DNA of 64,000 bases from an uncultured Bacteroidales bacterium (GTDB lineage Bacteria; Bacteroidota; Bacteroidia; Bacteroidales; ML635J-15). The position numbers were made by a program, and so were the translations under genes. The stretch lies in contig CALJNE010000031.1 in NCBI GenBank assembly GCA_937982115.1, positions 44,698 through 108,697 of the forward strand, written 5' to 3'. Each line of letters opens with the position of its first letter. Positions within the stretch are counted from its first letter, which is position 1. This document shows positions 45,901 through 55,006 of this stretch, piece after piece. Below the pieces are notes generated by a model. It was given only the letters and a program-made list of their open reading frames with translations. It was not told the DNA's origin and did no database searches.

Positions 45901-46479
45901 ATGAAAAAGACTATTTGTGTATTTTGCAGTTCAAGTGAAGATTTGAAAACGGATTATTATGAAATGTCCATAAGATTTGGTGAAAGACTTGCATCTGAAA
46001 ATTACAACCTTATTCATGGAGGAGGATCAATCGGAATAATGGGACGACTAATGAAAGCTGTTTTTGAAAACGGCGGACAAATAACAGGCGTTGTTCCGGA
46101 AAAACTAAATAAAACCAATATTGTTGATGATCAATATCAAAGATTAATCATTACTCCGGACATGAAAGAAAGAAAAGAATTTATGCGTCAAAACTCAGAT
46201 GCATTTGTAGCCTTGCCCGGAGGTTTCGGAACTCTTGAAGAACTTTCGGAAATAATTACACTAAAACAATTGAAATATCACAATAAACCGATTATTATTT
46301 TTAATTACAACAATTTTTTTGATAAACTGATTGATTTTTTTGAATTATTCTTCACCGAACACTTTGCAATTTCTGAATATAAACAATTGTATTACGTTAC
46401 AAGTCAAATTGATGATGTTTTTGAATATCTGAAAAATTATAACCCAATGAATATTTATGATAAATATTTAAAACATTAA
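45901..46479 (+). CDS. LOG-family (TIGR00730) nucleotide 5'-monophosphate nucleosidase
   Basis: A 192-residue Rossmann-fold protein of the Lonely Guy/TIGR00730 family, which splits nucleoside monophosphates (and cytokinin ribotides in plants) into base and ribose phosphate. Signatures are GGGSIGIMG near residue 40 and PGGFGTLEE near 101. It is the first gene of a tight plus-strand run, two bases before dgt. A nucleotide-recycling role next to a dGTPase is consistent. Confidence 0.9.
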   Translation: MKKTICVFCSSSEDLKTDYYEMSIRFGERLASENYNLIHGGGSIGIMGRLMKAVFENGGQITGVVPEKLNKTNIVDDQYQRLIITPDMKERKEFMRQNSDAFVALPGGFGTLEELSEIITLKQLKYHNKPIIIFNYNNFFDKLIDFFELFFTEHFAISEYKQLYYVTSQIDDVFEYLKNYNPMNIYDKYLKH

Positions 46480-46481
46480 AA

Positions 46482-47594
46482 ATGAAAAATCCATTAAAAA
46501 CCGAAGAATATACTAAAAGAAAAATTGCCAGAAATCCTGATATAAGAGGAGATTATTTCAGAGATCAAACAGCAATTATTCATGCTACGGCTTTCAGGAG
46601 GTTGAAAAATAAAACTCAAGTTTTCTTTGCTCCGGAAAATGATCATATCTGTACAAGAATTGAACATGTTTTACATGTTGCCACGATAGCTGCAACAATT
46701 TGTAAAGGTCTTAACAAATACGGAGCCGATCTCGATCCCGATATGGCTTATGCCATCGGATTGGGACATGATTTGGGTCATACTCCTTTTGGCCATGCAG
46801 GCGAAAAAGCTCTGAATCAATTATTGGGAGGAAATAATGCTTTTATTCACGAAATTAATTCATACCGTCAGGTTGAATATCTGGCAAACAAAGGACAAGG
46901 TCTGAACTTATGTTACGGAGTTAAAGACGGGATTATTTGTCATAATGGCGAAAAAGACGAACAATATTTATTCCCTGACAATAAAGTCAAAAACCTTGAC
47001 CATGTTAGAAATCGAAATGTTGTGGCTTCTTCATACGAAGGTGTTATTACAAGATTTGCCGATAAAATCGCTTATCTCGGTAGAGATCTCGAAGATGCCA
47101 TTGTTGCCGCCTTCATTTCTTATAAAGACATTCCTGAAGATGTAAAAAAATTTCTTGGCGACCGTAATGGACAAATCATAAATAAATTAATCCTGGATAT
47201 AATTGAAAATTCCAAAGAATCCGAAAAAATAGGATTCTCTGATTTTACTTTTGATATTGTAACCAAACTTAAACATTTTAACTACAAGTATATTTATGCC
47301 CATCCAGAATTAAAACGTTATGACATTTTTTGCGACAGAATAATCAATAATCTTTTTGATTACTTGTTTAATCTTTTGCAAAAATATGATTTTAATTTTG
47401 AAAAATACTCCGAAAGCTGCATAGAACTTGATAAAAACTTTGGAGGATATATTCAAGATATGTATCATTTTTATAAGGAAAATACTGATTACAAGCAGAT
47501 TGTAACGGACTACATTTCAGGTATGACAGATGTTTTTGCACTTGACTCCATAAAACAAATTACTATTCCTAAACCAATTAGTTTTCTTCAATGA
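46482..47594 (+). CDS. dgt: Deoxyguanosinetriphosphate triphosphohydrolase (HD domain)
   Basis: A 370-residue dNTPase that splits dGTP or other dNTPs into deoxynucleoside and triphosphate. HD-type motifs are present: RRLKNKTQV, then RIEHVLHVATIA (metal-ligand His) and GLGHDLGHTPFGHAGEKAL. The following TRFADKIAYLGRDLEDA holds the distal Asp. It is shorter than E. coli Dgt and closer to type-B/dNTPase forms. Its stop overlaps the siaB-like start by four bases. Regulation of dNTP pools or phage defence are both known roles for the family; neither is proven here. Confidence 0.93.
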   Translation: MKNPLKTEEYTKRKIARNPDIRGDYFRDQTAIIHATAFRRLKNKTQVFFAPENDHICTRIEHVLHVATIAATICKGLNKYGADLDPDMAYAIGLGHDLGHTPFGHAGEKALNQLLGGNNAFIHEINSYRQVEYLANKGQGLNLCYGVKDGIICHNGEKDEQYLFPDNKVKNLDHVRNRNVVASSYEGVITRFADKIAYLGRDLEDAIVAAFISYKDIPEDVKKFLGDRNGQIINKLILDIIENSKESEKIGFSDFTFDIVTKLKHFNYKYIYAHPELKRYDIFCDRIINNLFDYLFNLLQKYDFNFEKYSESCIELDKNFGGYIQDMYHFYKENTDYKQIVTDYISGMTDVFALDSIKQITIPKPISFLQ

Positions 47595-48064
47595 AAAAGA
47601 TTACTGAAATAATAATCAATAAAACTAACTATAGCCAGCTAAATTCGATAATATCTGAGTTATTAAGTATTGAGGACATTCAAAAGTCAATCAGGAAGAA
47701 AATCACTGTTTGCATACTTGAAATTGTTCAAAATAATTGTATTCATAATGATAACGAAGACTTAATAATTCAGATTTTAAAAAATAAAACAATTAAGATT
47801 GTCTTTACACATAAATTTAGTATCGAAAATTATTTAAAACTAAAAAACCATATTCAGAAAATAAATTCCTTTTCGATTGAAGAACTCAAAGATATCAAGA
47901 TACAGAATATTATTTCTCAAACTAAAAAAAAGTCCACCGGAAACGGACTTATTATCTGTAGAATTAAATCCGGAAATCCAATAATTCTTGAAGAATTAAA
48001 CGAAGAATCTGATATTATAAAATCAAGTTTAATTTTAGTTTTTAACTATGATAACAATATTTAA
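47591..48064 (+). CDS. siaB: SiaB-like protein kinase (DUF6272)
   Basis: A 157-residue GHKL/HATPase-like single domain. The N-box-like helix CILEIVQNNCIH (Glu44, Asn48) and a glycine-bearing late loop (KKSTGNGLIICRIKSG) match SiaB, the kinase that phosphorylates SiaC in the Pseudomonas SiaABCD system. It is followed, with 17 overlapping bases, by the SiaC-like gene, which strongly supports the call. The degenerate spacing compared with histidine kinases is usual for SiaB. No SiaA phosphatase or SiaD diguanylate cyclase is found in the window. Confidence 0.75.
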   Translation: MKKITEIIINKTNYSQLNSIISELLSIEDIQKSIRKKITVCILEIVQNNCIHNDNEDLIIQILKNKTIKIVFTHKFSIENYLKLKNHIQKINSFSIEELKDIKIQNIISQTKKKSTGNGLIICRIKSGNPIILEELNEESDIIKSSLILVFNYDNNI

Positions 48065-48410
48065 AAAAGAAGACAAACTCCCGTCGGTAGTTTACGACGA
48101 TGAAAACAAAACAGTTAAGATAGTAGGAATAATTGCTCCTGAAAATCCGCCTGTTTTCTTTACAAAGCTCGAAGAAGAGATAAATAATATTTACAAACAA
48201 AACAATCATCTTACAATTGATTTTCAATTAGATTATTTCAATACAGGATCTGCCAGATATTTGTATCTGATGTTAAAAAATCTTAAAGATTTTCAAAATA
48301 TTGAATTTATCTGGCAATACGAAAAAGATGACGAAGATATGTACGAGAGTGGGCAGGAATTGGAAAAACTCTGTGCCATTAAATTTAGATTTATTGAAAT
48401 AAATCAATAA
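48048..48410 (+). CDS. siaC: SiaC-family regulatory phosphoprotein (DUF1987)
   Basis: A 120-residue protein. Family marks are PSVVYDDENKTVKIVG, then IAPENPPVFF, LDYFNTGSARYLY with the predicted phospho-acceptor Thr66, and YEKDDEDMYESG near the C-terminus. In Pseudomonas, unphosphorylated SiaC activates the cyclase SiaD, and SiaB phosphorylates SiaC to switch it off. Here the partner cyclase is absent, so the output is unknown. The start codon lies 17 bases inside siaB, implying coupled translation. Confidence 0.85.
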   Translation: MITIFKKEDKLPSVVYDDENKTVKIVGIIAPENPPVFFTKLEEEINNIYKQNNHLTIDFQLDYFNTGSARYLYLMLKNLKDFQNIEFIWQYEKDDEDMYESGQELEKLCAIKFRFIEINQ

Positions 48411-48512
48411 TATGACAAACGAATATTTATAAAAATAAATAATCTTTTTTTCAATTCTTTCCTGCAGAATAAAAAAAAAAAAGAAAAATATTTTTATTTA
48501 AAAAATTATTTT

Positions 48513-48520
48513 TAAATTTG
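48513..48520 (+). promoter_or_regulatory. Probable -7 element of the second surface locus
   Basis: TAAATTTG fits TAnnTTTG, 50 bp before the ATG at 48571; a -33 match is lacking. A 12-15 base A-run (around 48471-48485) lies just upstream. Confidence 0.35.
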
Positions 48521-48570
48521 TGTCAATTCATGGCATTAAAACAAATTAGTATTATATAAATTTTAAAACT

Positions 48571-50601
48571 ATGAAAAAGTTAACAATTCTTTTTGGATTA
48601 TTGATTTTTTGGGGTTTAAATTTTCTATTTTCACAAAACAACGTTGGGATTTCAGATCCATCAGACAATGTAACCCCGCATCCTTCGAGTATTCTCGACA
48701 TTTATTCAACCTCAAAAGGTTTGTTGATCCCACGCTTGACTGCACAGCAAAGGTTGGCAATACAAAGTCCTGCAGACGGATTGTTGGTTTATGATACAGA
48801 TTCGGCTTGTTTCATTTTTTATAAATCTTCAGTTAGTCAATGGATTTCCTTGTGCAGAATAATCCAGAGTTCATCAGGTAGTGAATGGTCAATTTTGACC
48901 AATAACTTCAATAATGAAGGAAATCTTGTAATAACAACAAATCAGCCATCAACAATAACTTCGTCCAATTCGGTATGGTTAACATCCGGAAATTCAAACA
49001 CAAATTCAGGAAGTTTTATTGGAACAACAGATAATCAACCATTGGTATTTCGTACGAATAACAGTGAAAAACTCAGAATAACGACTAATGGAAATGTAGG
49101 TATTGGAACAAGTAATCCAACGGCACAACTCGAAGTTTCAGGAAGTTTGCGTTTTACAGGTGCAGGAGTTCCGGGAGCAGGAAAAGTTTTAACCTCTGAT
49201 GCCGATGGATATGCTACTTGGCAAACAATCTCAGGAGGTGGCAGTAGTGGAACATGGCTTATCTCAGGTAATAGCGATACAGACGAAAATAATTTTATTG
49301 GAACAAACACAAATCAACCTTTTATTGTGAGAACAAACAGTATTGAAAGATTGCGTGTTGCTTCAAATGGCAATGTAGGTATTGGAACAAATTCTCCAAC
49401 AGCACAACTACATGTTGCGGGGTCTGTACGTTTTTCAGGAGCAGGCACACCTGGAGCTGGAAAAGTTTTAACCTCTGATGCTAATGGTAATGCTACCTGG
49501 CAAACACCTTCAGGCGGAGGACCTACTTGTATTTCTTTACAAGAGGCTTATGCTTGTAATGATCCTGCAACAAGTTCGGTTATTAATACAGTTGCAAATG
49601 CTCCTGTGAGAGTTAATTCTTCAATTAACAATAACCCTGCAATACAGATTGTCCATAACTCAAATGGTGTTGCAATATCTGCTGCCAATACATCTTCTGC
49701 AACTCCATACGCAGCAATACAGGCGACTACTGCATCAAACCTAAACAGTTCGGCAATTTTCGGACAATCCACCGCCAACTCTTTTGCCATTAGAGGAGAA
49801 ATAACACAAACAGCGACGGCAGAAGCTGCAGTTTACGGACAAAACCTCAGAACTACCGGCGGACACGGTGTTTTAGGACGAGGTTATAACGGTGTGGTTG
49901 GAGAAAGCACCAGAGCAGATGGATATGGTGTTTGGGGGTCAAATTCCGCCACTACAACCCCTGGTATAGGTGTAGTAGGTATTGGTGTTACAGGTATTGC
50001 CGGACAATCCACAAATCTTACTTTAAGTTATGGTGTGTATAGCTTTGACGATGGAGGAATTTTCAGTAATCTCGATGTTGGTGGAAATTTTTGGGCAGGA
50101 GGTTCAAAATCTTTTAGAATAGACCATCCAAAAGATCCCGAAAACAAATTCCTGGTTCACTATTGTATTGAATCCAACGAAGTTCTCAATATGTATCGCG
50201 GTACAGCAATTTTTGACACAAACGGAGAAGCTGTTGTTTCACTCCCGGAATACTTCAACGATATAAATATCAATTTTTCTTATCAACTAACTCCAATCGG
50301 CAAAGCTATGCCAAACTTATACATTAAAAATGAAATCTCCGGTAACAGTTTTACTATTGCAGGCGGCGAAGCCGGTGCAAAAGTTTCCTGGACAGTGTTT
50401 GCTGAACGTAACGACTTATACATGAGAAATAATCCTGAACTTAAAAATCCTGAACCTTACAAAACAGGCAGATACAAAGGCAAATATGTTCATCCGACAC
50501 TTTACGGACTTCCAGCTAATAAAGGCTTTATGCCTATACCAAATGAAAATATGAAAATAAAGAGTGATAATAATGAACAAGTCATTCTAAACTTCAAATA
50601 A
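48571..50601 (+). CDS. Tail-fibre-like repetitive surface protein
   Basis: A 676-residue exported protein (signal peptide to about FLFSQ). It opens with the Bacteroidota phrase NNVGISDPSDN and a DIYSTSKGLLIPRLTAQQR domain. Two long near-identical repeats follow, each with LRITTNGNVGIGTSNPTAQL, RFTGAGVPGAGKVLTSDADG or LRVASNGNVGIGT-like copies (residues about 165-220 and 250-310). A glycine-rich mid-region resembles phage tail or trimeric fibre segments, and the end is KGFMPIPNENM. There is no T9SS domain. It leads a three-gene locus (9 bp to the next gene) and is probably the tip or shaft of a surface structure. Function unproven. Confidence 0.65.
   Translation: MKKLTILFGLLIFWGLNFLFSQNNVGISDPSDNVTPHPSSILDIYSTSKGLLIPRLTAQQRLAIQSPADGLLVYDTDSACFIFYKSSVSQWISLCRIIQSSSGSEWSILTNNFNNEGNLVITTNQPSTITSSNSVWLTSGNSNTNSGSFIGTTDNQPLVFRTNNSEKLRITTNGNVGIGTSNPTAQLEVSGSLRFTGAGVPGAGKVLTSDADGYATWQTISGGGSSGTWLISGNSDTDENNFIGTNTNQPFIVRTNSIERLRVASNGNVGIGTNSPTAQLHVAGSVRFSGAGTPGAGKVLTSDANGNATWQTPSGGGPTCISLQEAYACNDPATSSVINTVANAPVRVNSSINNNPAIQIVHNSNGVAISAANTSSATPYAAIQATTASNLNSSAIFGQSTANSFAIRGEITQTATAEAAVYGQNLRTTGGHGVLGRGYNGVVGESTRADGYGVWGSNSATTTPGIGVVGIGVTGIAGQSTNLTLSYGVYSFDDGGIFSNLDVGGNFWAGGSKSFRIDHPKDPENKFLVHYCIESNEVLNMYRGTAIFDTNGEAVVSLPEYFNDININFSYQLTPIGKAMPNLYIKNEISGNSFTIAGGEAGAKVSWTVFAERNDLYMRNNPELKNPEPYKTGRYKGKYVHPTLYGLPANKGFMPIPNENMKIKSDNNEQVILNFK
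49075..49510 (+). repeat. Two-copy coding repeat in the tail-fibre-like gene
   Basis: DNA around 49075-49230 and 49352-49505 encodes the same pattern (NGNVGIGT, then SPTAQL, RFxGAGxPGAGKVLTSDA, ATWQT). The AAAGTTTTAACCTCTGATGC core is nearly identical in both. Copies could recombine and change gene length. Confidence 0.6.
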
Positions 50602-50610
50602 AGACAGGCC

Positions 50611-51837
50611 ATGAAAAAAATAATTCTGCTATTACCTTTGTTAATATGCATCAATCCACAATTAGATGCACAATTACTGAAGGTAAACAATATAAAATTA
50701 AACCTGAATAATCAAATTAAGTTGGATGTTAATGGAAGTATTGCAAATTCAGGAATTATAAACTTAAATTCTTCAAGCAATGATACTGCAATTCTGGCAA
50801 TAAGAGAAAACATCACAAATTCGGGAGAAATTAAAAATAATGGTTATATCTACCTTGCGGGTAATTGGATAAATAATGCTAGTTATCTGCCCCAACAGGG
50901 AACTGTATTTCTAAATGGGACAAATCAAAATATCGGAGGAACAAATTCAAGCAGTTTTTATAATTTGTTCCTGGTTGGAACAGGTATTAAAACTTTATTC
51001 AATGACCTTAGTATAAACGGCACATTAAACCTGTATGATTCCGAACTTGCTGCTGTAGAAAAATCAATTACAATCAACAATGAATCAACATCTGCAATTC
51101 AGCGAAATAATGGTTTTATATCAACATCTCTAAATGGCAGCCTGAACCGCAAAATGCTTTCAACCCAAACCTATGAGTTCCCTTTGGGAGCCGATTTACT
51201 GAATCCTGTTTATCGCCCTGTTTATATTAATACAAGTTTTGCTGAGTTAAACAATTTCGAAGTTGGTTTTATAAACAATAGTCCCGACTTTTACGGAATG
51301 TATTCTTCCCTAAAAAATGAAGATATCGAATATATAAACGAAAACTTTTTTCACTCAATCCGCAGGTTACAAGGACAATCAAATGCTGAGATATTAATAA
51401 AATACGAAAATTCAGATGGTAATTTTGATGTTCTTTCAGCATGGCAATCAAGTCCTTCGCCAAAATGGATTAAAGTTGATAACTCCGGATTTAATTCAGA
51501 AAACAATGCTTTTATTCAAAACTTTGTAAGTTCTGATAAAACATACTTTACAGCAGCAAAAATAAACGAAGAAATTACCGAAGAATTACATATTTATAAC
51601 AGTTTTTCGCCAAATGGAGACAATCTTAATGATTACTGGATAATTGACGGCTGTACCGGTTGTTCGGTAAAAATCTTTAATCGCAACGGAAATTTGGTTT
51701 TTGAATCGGAAGATAATTCTGTGAGTTGGGATGGCAAATACAACGAAAAAAATGTTCCGGATGCTACCTATTATTATTTAATAACAACATCTGACGGTTC
51801 AAAGACATATAAAGGCAGTGTAACAATAATAAGATAA
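50611..51837 (+). CDS. T9SS type-B surface protein
   Basis: A 408-residue protein with a signal peptide (LLPLLICINPQLDAQ) and Bacteroidota-type beta-repeats (SIANSGIINLNSSSND, IKNNGYIYLAGNWIN), as in head domains of adhesins. A C-terminal type B sorting domain begins near residue 325 with FSPNGDNLNDYWII and goes on through IFNRNGNLVFE and WDGKYNEK to YYYLITTSDG. It is followed after four bases by a second PorP/SprF gene, so the two form a cargo/partner pair like that at 36-41 kb. Confidence 0.88.
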   Translation: MKKIILLLPLLICINPQLDAQLLKVNNIKLNLNNQIKLDVNGSIANSGIINLNSSSNDTAILAIRENITNSGEIKNNGYIYLAGNWINNASYLPQQGTVFLNGTNQNIGGTNSSSFYNLFLVGTGIKTLFNDLSINGTLNLYDSELAAVEKSITINNESTSAIQRNNGFISTSLNGSLNRKMLSTQTYEFPLGADLLNPVYRPVYINTSFAELNNFEVGFINNSPDFYGMYSSLKNEDIEYINENFFHSIRRLQGQSNAEILIKYENSDGNFDVLSAWQSSPSPKWIKVDNSGFNSENNAFIQNFVSSDKTYFTAAKINEEITEELHIYNSFSPNGDNLNDYWIIDGCTGCSVKIFNRNGNLVFESEDNSVSWDGKYNEKNVPDATYYYLITTSDGSKTYKGSVTIIR

Positions 51838-51841
51838 TATC

Positions 51842-52747
51842 ATGAAAAAGATAATAATACTTATTCCGTTAATTATTGCAATTTCGATAAAGGCACAACA
51901 GATTCCGCAGTTATCGCTGCGACATCTTAACATGGATTTCTTTAATCCGGCGGTTATGGGGAGTTTTGAATCTCCAACAATAAAACTTTTGCATCGTCAA
52001 CAATGGGTTGGATTTGAAAATGCACCCAAAACTTCTTTTCTGTCGTATGCAATGCCAATAAATTCGAGTAATTCCATCGGAGGATTTTTGATTAACGACA
52101 AAACTTTTCCCGGCACTCGTTTTACAGTAAATTTAGGTTACTCTTTTATTATACCGATGGACAATTTGAATCTTTCGTTCGGGTTATCTGCTTTGATTGT
52201 TCAATATCGTCTGGATAATGAAGGATTAACATACAGAGATGAAAGTGATCCTGCTTTTAACTTTGTGAGTGATAAAAAATGGCGACCGGAATCAAATGCC
52301 GGTATTTACGTTCATAATGACGATTTTAAATTTGGTTTGGCTATTGATCAGATATTAAAAAGCAGTTTTAGACCTTTTGCAGAAAACGATAATGCAGAAA
52401 TAAGAATGAGTCGTCACATAATTTTCAGTGGGCAGTACAAATTTTACAGTAATTTACACAGCTTTATTCCGGGCGTTTACATTTCTTATTCTCATAGTTC
52501 GCCTATTGCTGCAGAATTATCTATGAGCTATAATTATGCCGAAAAAATTCATGGGATTTTAAATTATAAGCACAACGATGGACTGAATTTAGGATTAGGA
52601 TACTACTACGACATTTTTGGACTCTATTATTCTTATGATATGGTTTTATCTTCATTAAGGCATCACACATCAGGATCTCACGAAGTAATGCTAATAGTAA
52701 AATTAAAGAACACTAATAAGCAAAATATGCCAATGTTCAGGAATTGA
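51842..52747 (+). CDS. PorP/SprF-family T9SS outer-membrane protein (second copy)
   Basis: A 301-residue beta-barrel family protein. Signal peptide ends near IKAQQIPQ; then LRHLNMDFFNPAVMGSFESP and HRQQWVGFENAPKTS, diagnostic of PorP/SprF. It shares the family opening with the 40183 gene but little else at a glance, so the two paralogues are divergent. It ends the 48.6-52.7 kb surface locus and stops two bases before the convergent trkA gene, with no visible terminator. Confidence 0.92.
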   Translation: MKKIIILIPLIIAISIKAQQIPQLSLRHLNMDFFNPAVMGSFESPTIKLLHRQQWVGFENAPKTSFLSYAMPINSSNSIGGFLINDKTFPGTRFTVNLGYSFIIPMDNLNLSFGLSALIVQYRLDNEGLTYRDESDPAFNFVSDKKWRPESNAGIYVHNDDFKFGLAIDQILKSSFRPFAENDNAEIRMSRHIIFSGQYKFYSNLHSFIPGVYISYSHSSPIAAELSMSYNYAEKIHGILNYKHNDGLNLGLGYYYDIFGLYYSYDMVLSSLRHHTSGSHEVMLIVKLKNTNKQNMPMFRN

Positions 52748-52748
52748 T

Positions 52749-54086
52749 TTAAAAATAATAAGCTATTTTGAAAATTGCAGAAGGTAAGGCAAAAAGGACA
52801 ACCTTATCTTTAGGTTTAATTTGCGTATCACCAACAGCGATAATAGTTTTATTTCCACGCACAATTCCCCCGATAATAACACCTTCGGGCAGATCTAAAT
52901 CTTTTATTCTGGCTTTTGTAACTAAAGCATCATCAGAGACGACAAATTCCAGAACTTCGGCATCAGTACCGGTAAGGCATTTTATAGAAGAGATTTCAGC
53001 TCCCATTGTCATTGTGTAAATTGTGCTTGCCGCACTAAGTTTTTTATTGACAATAGAATTAATGCCCATTTTATTTGCTATTTCGATATAATCCATATTT
53101 TCCACCTCAGCAATGGTCCGAGGTACACCAAATTTTTTGGCAAGAATACATGTTAAAATATTTGTTTCGGAATCACCTGTAACTGCAACGAAAACATCTG
53201 CTTTTTCGATACCGGCTTCAAGCAGGATATTAACATCTTTGCCATCCCCATTTAATATAGTAGTTTTAGAAAACTCATTAACAATGTTTTGTATTTTTTC
53301 CTCATCCTTTTCAATCATAGTAACTTTAAGCTGGCTCTCAATCATTTTGGCAGCTTTTACTCCTATTCTGCTGGCACCGAGAAAAATAACATTATTGTTA
53401 TCAAGTTTAGTTTTACCGCTAATATTTATTAATTCTTTAACCCCTTTTTGATTAGTAATAATGTAAACTAAATCATTTTCCTTAAGTACATCGTCCCCGC
53501 GAGGAATAATAGTTTGATCTTCTCGAGTTATTGCAACAATTCTAAAGTTTTCGCCAATGGAAAAATCTTTCAATTCCTTTATTTGTCGGTTCAATACAGG
53601 AGAATCCTGATCAAGCCTTAAAACATATAATGCAAGCTTGCCTCCTGAAAATTCAGACACTTCGGTAGTACCGGTTTGCTTAATCACACCAACAACTTCT
53701 TTTGCTGCAATATATTCAGGATAAATTATTTTATCAATTCCAAACTTTATTAAACTAACTTTGTGTATTGGGTTAAGATATTCCATGCTGTCAACTCTGG
53801 CAATTGTTTTACCTGCCCCCATCTTATGAGCATAAATACAAGACAAAATATTTGTATCCTGATTATTTGTAAGAGAAATGAATAAATCACATTGTTCAAT
53901 TGAAGCATCTTTAAGAACACTAAAAGAGGTACAATCTCCTTGAATTGTTAACAAATCATTTAATTGATAAATTTCTGATAAGGCCTTAATATTCTTATCA
54001 ATAACAATTAAATCATGATCTTCCTTATTTAGCATTTTAGCCAAATATTTTCCCACATCACCCGCTCCTGCAATTACAATTTTCAT
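52749..54086 (-). CDS. trkA: Trk potassium uptake NAD-binding protein TrkA
   Basis: A 445-residue cytoplasmic regulator that gates a Trk/Ktr potassium channel in response to NAD(H) or ATP. There are two tandem Rossmann TrkA-N domains (start GAGDVGKYLA, then LGASRIGVKAAKMIE near 230), each followed by a TrkA-C domain (ENDLVYIIT and PKDKVVLFA). No transport partner (TrkH) is adjacent. It is the last gene of the rel-transglutaminase-trkA run, eight bp after the previous stop, and overlaps no neighbour. Confidence 0.95.
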   Translation of the reverse strand: MKIVIAGAGDVGKYLAKMLNKEDHDLIVIDKNIKALSEIYQLNDLLTIQGDCTSFSVLKDASIEQCDLFISLTNNQDTNILSCIYAHKMGAGKTIARVDSMEYLNPIHKVSLIKFGIDKIIYPEYIAAKEVVGVIKQTGTTEVSEFSGGKLALYVLRLDQDSPVLNRQIKELKDFSIGENFRIVAITREDQTIIPRGDDVLKENDLVYIITNQKGVKELINISGKTKLDNNNVIFLGASRIGVKAAKMIESQLKVTMIEKDEEKIQNIVNEFSKTTILNGDGKDVNILLEAGIEKADVFVAVTGDSETNILTCILAKKFGVPRTIAEVENMDYIEIANKMGINSIVNKKLSAASTIYTMTMGAEISSIKCLTGTDAEVLEFVVSDDALVTKARIKDLDLPEGVIIGGIVRGNKTIIAVGDTQIKPKDKVVLFALPSAIFKIAYYF

Positions 54087-54094
54087 ATTATTCT

Positions 54095-55006
54095 CTAATA
54101 ATTTTTAACATTATAATTCTGCTCATAGAACTTTATGACTCGACCTGAATTTTTGGTTGCGAAATTATCAATTTCATTCTTTTTTAAAAAATCTATTCGC
54201 AGTCTAAAATATTCCAGCAAATAATCCTTATAAGGCATCACATTTAATTTATCAACATCATAATCAGGATCCAAATCTTTAAGCATTTTTTTTACATTAG
54301 GAATTCCAATTGGTTGAGCATCCATATATGGAAAAATACAATACATAATTCCTTTATGTACATCATCAGTATTCGGAATAATTTCAAATTCTTTACTGTA
54401 GAACCCGATAATTGATAATGAAGGGAAGTTTAAAGGATAAAAAGGCATTTCGAGTTGTTCGCAAAGCATTAAATACAACATTGCAGCAGTTACAGGACTA
54501 AGTTTTTTATGGCTCAAACAAGTTGCTACGTTAAACAATTCTAACTGATTCGAGAGCAATGGTGTCTTTTTAAATTTTAGCTTATTAAAAATCACTTCGT
54601 TTAGCACATTTATTTTTTCAAAAGCTGTTAGATTATCATTTATTTCCATCCAAACAGCTCGCAAAACTTCATCAAAATAAGCTTCTATTTGATTTTTATC
54701 CAGATCTCTGTTAAAATAGGTCTCGAATAAAAATGCTCCCTGACTAAGATGAGAATTTTCATCCGTTAGGAAATTTTTTAAATCTTCATAAAACTTCTGA
54801 AGAAAGATTTCGTCGAGGATTTCTTCTGATCGTTGTATTGCAAGTAGATTATTGGAAAGTGAATGATAGTTTTCCAAATAAATCTTAAAGAACTCACTAT
54901 CCTGCATTATTTTTTCCTTAACAGCTTCAAAAACTTTTTTATCAGGATCTTCTAAAAGTTTGAGAAGCGAAATTATTTCATTTTTAGTCATTTTCATCAT
55001 TATCAA
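54095..55006 (-). CDS. SirB1-like transglutaminase-fold protein
   Basis: A 303-residue protein matching the SirB1/Transglut_core2 group: a helical N-terminal half, then LSHKKLSPVTAAMLYLMLCEQLEMP, in which the usual GNPLTL/LYL pattern of SirB1 is recognisable. It ends in a YFRLRIDFL-like helix. A catalytic Cys of transglutaminases is not evident. Its start overlaps the rel stop (several Met choices between 54991 and 55006). Between rel and trkA it may have a stress-linked role, but this is inference. Confidence 0.65.
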   Translation of the reverse strand: MIMMKMTKNEIISLLKLLEDPDKKVFEAVKEKIMQDSEFFKIYLENYHSLSNNLLAIQRSEEILDEIFLQKFYEDLKNFLTDENSHLSQGAFLFETYFNRDLDKNQIEAYFDEVLRAVWMEINDNLTAFEKINVLNEVIFNKLKFKKTPLLSNQLELFNVATCLSHKKLSPVTAAMLYLMLCEQLEMPFYPLNFPSLSIIGFYSKEFEIIPNTDDVHKGIMYCIFPYMDAQPIGIPNVKKMLKDLDPDYDVDKLNVMPYKDYLLEYFRLRIDFLKKNEIDNFATKNSGRVIKFYEQNYNVKNY

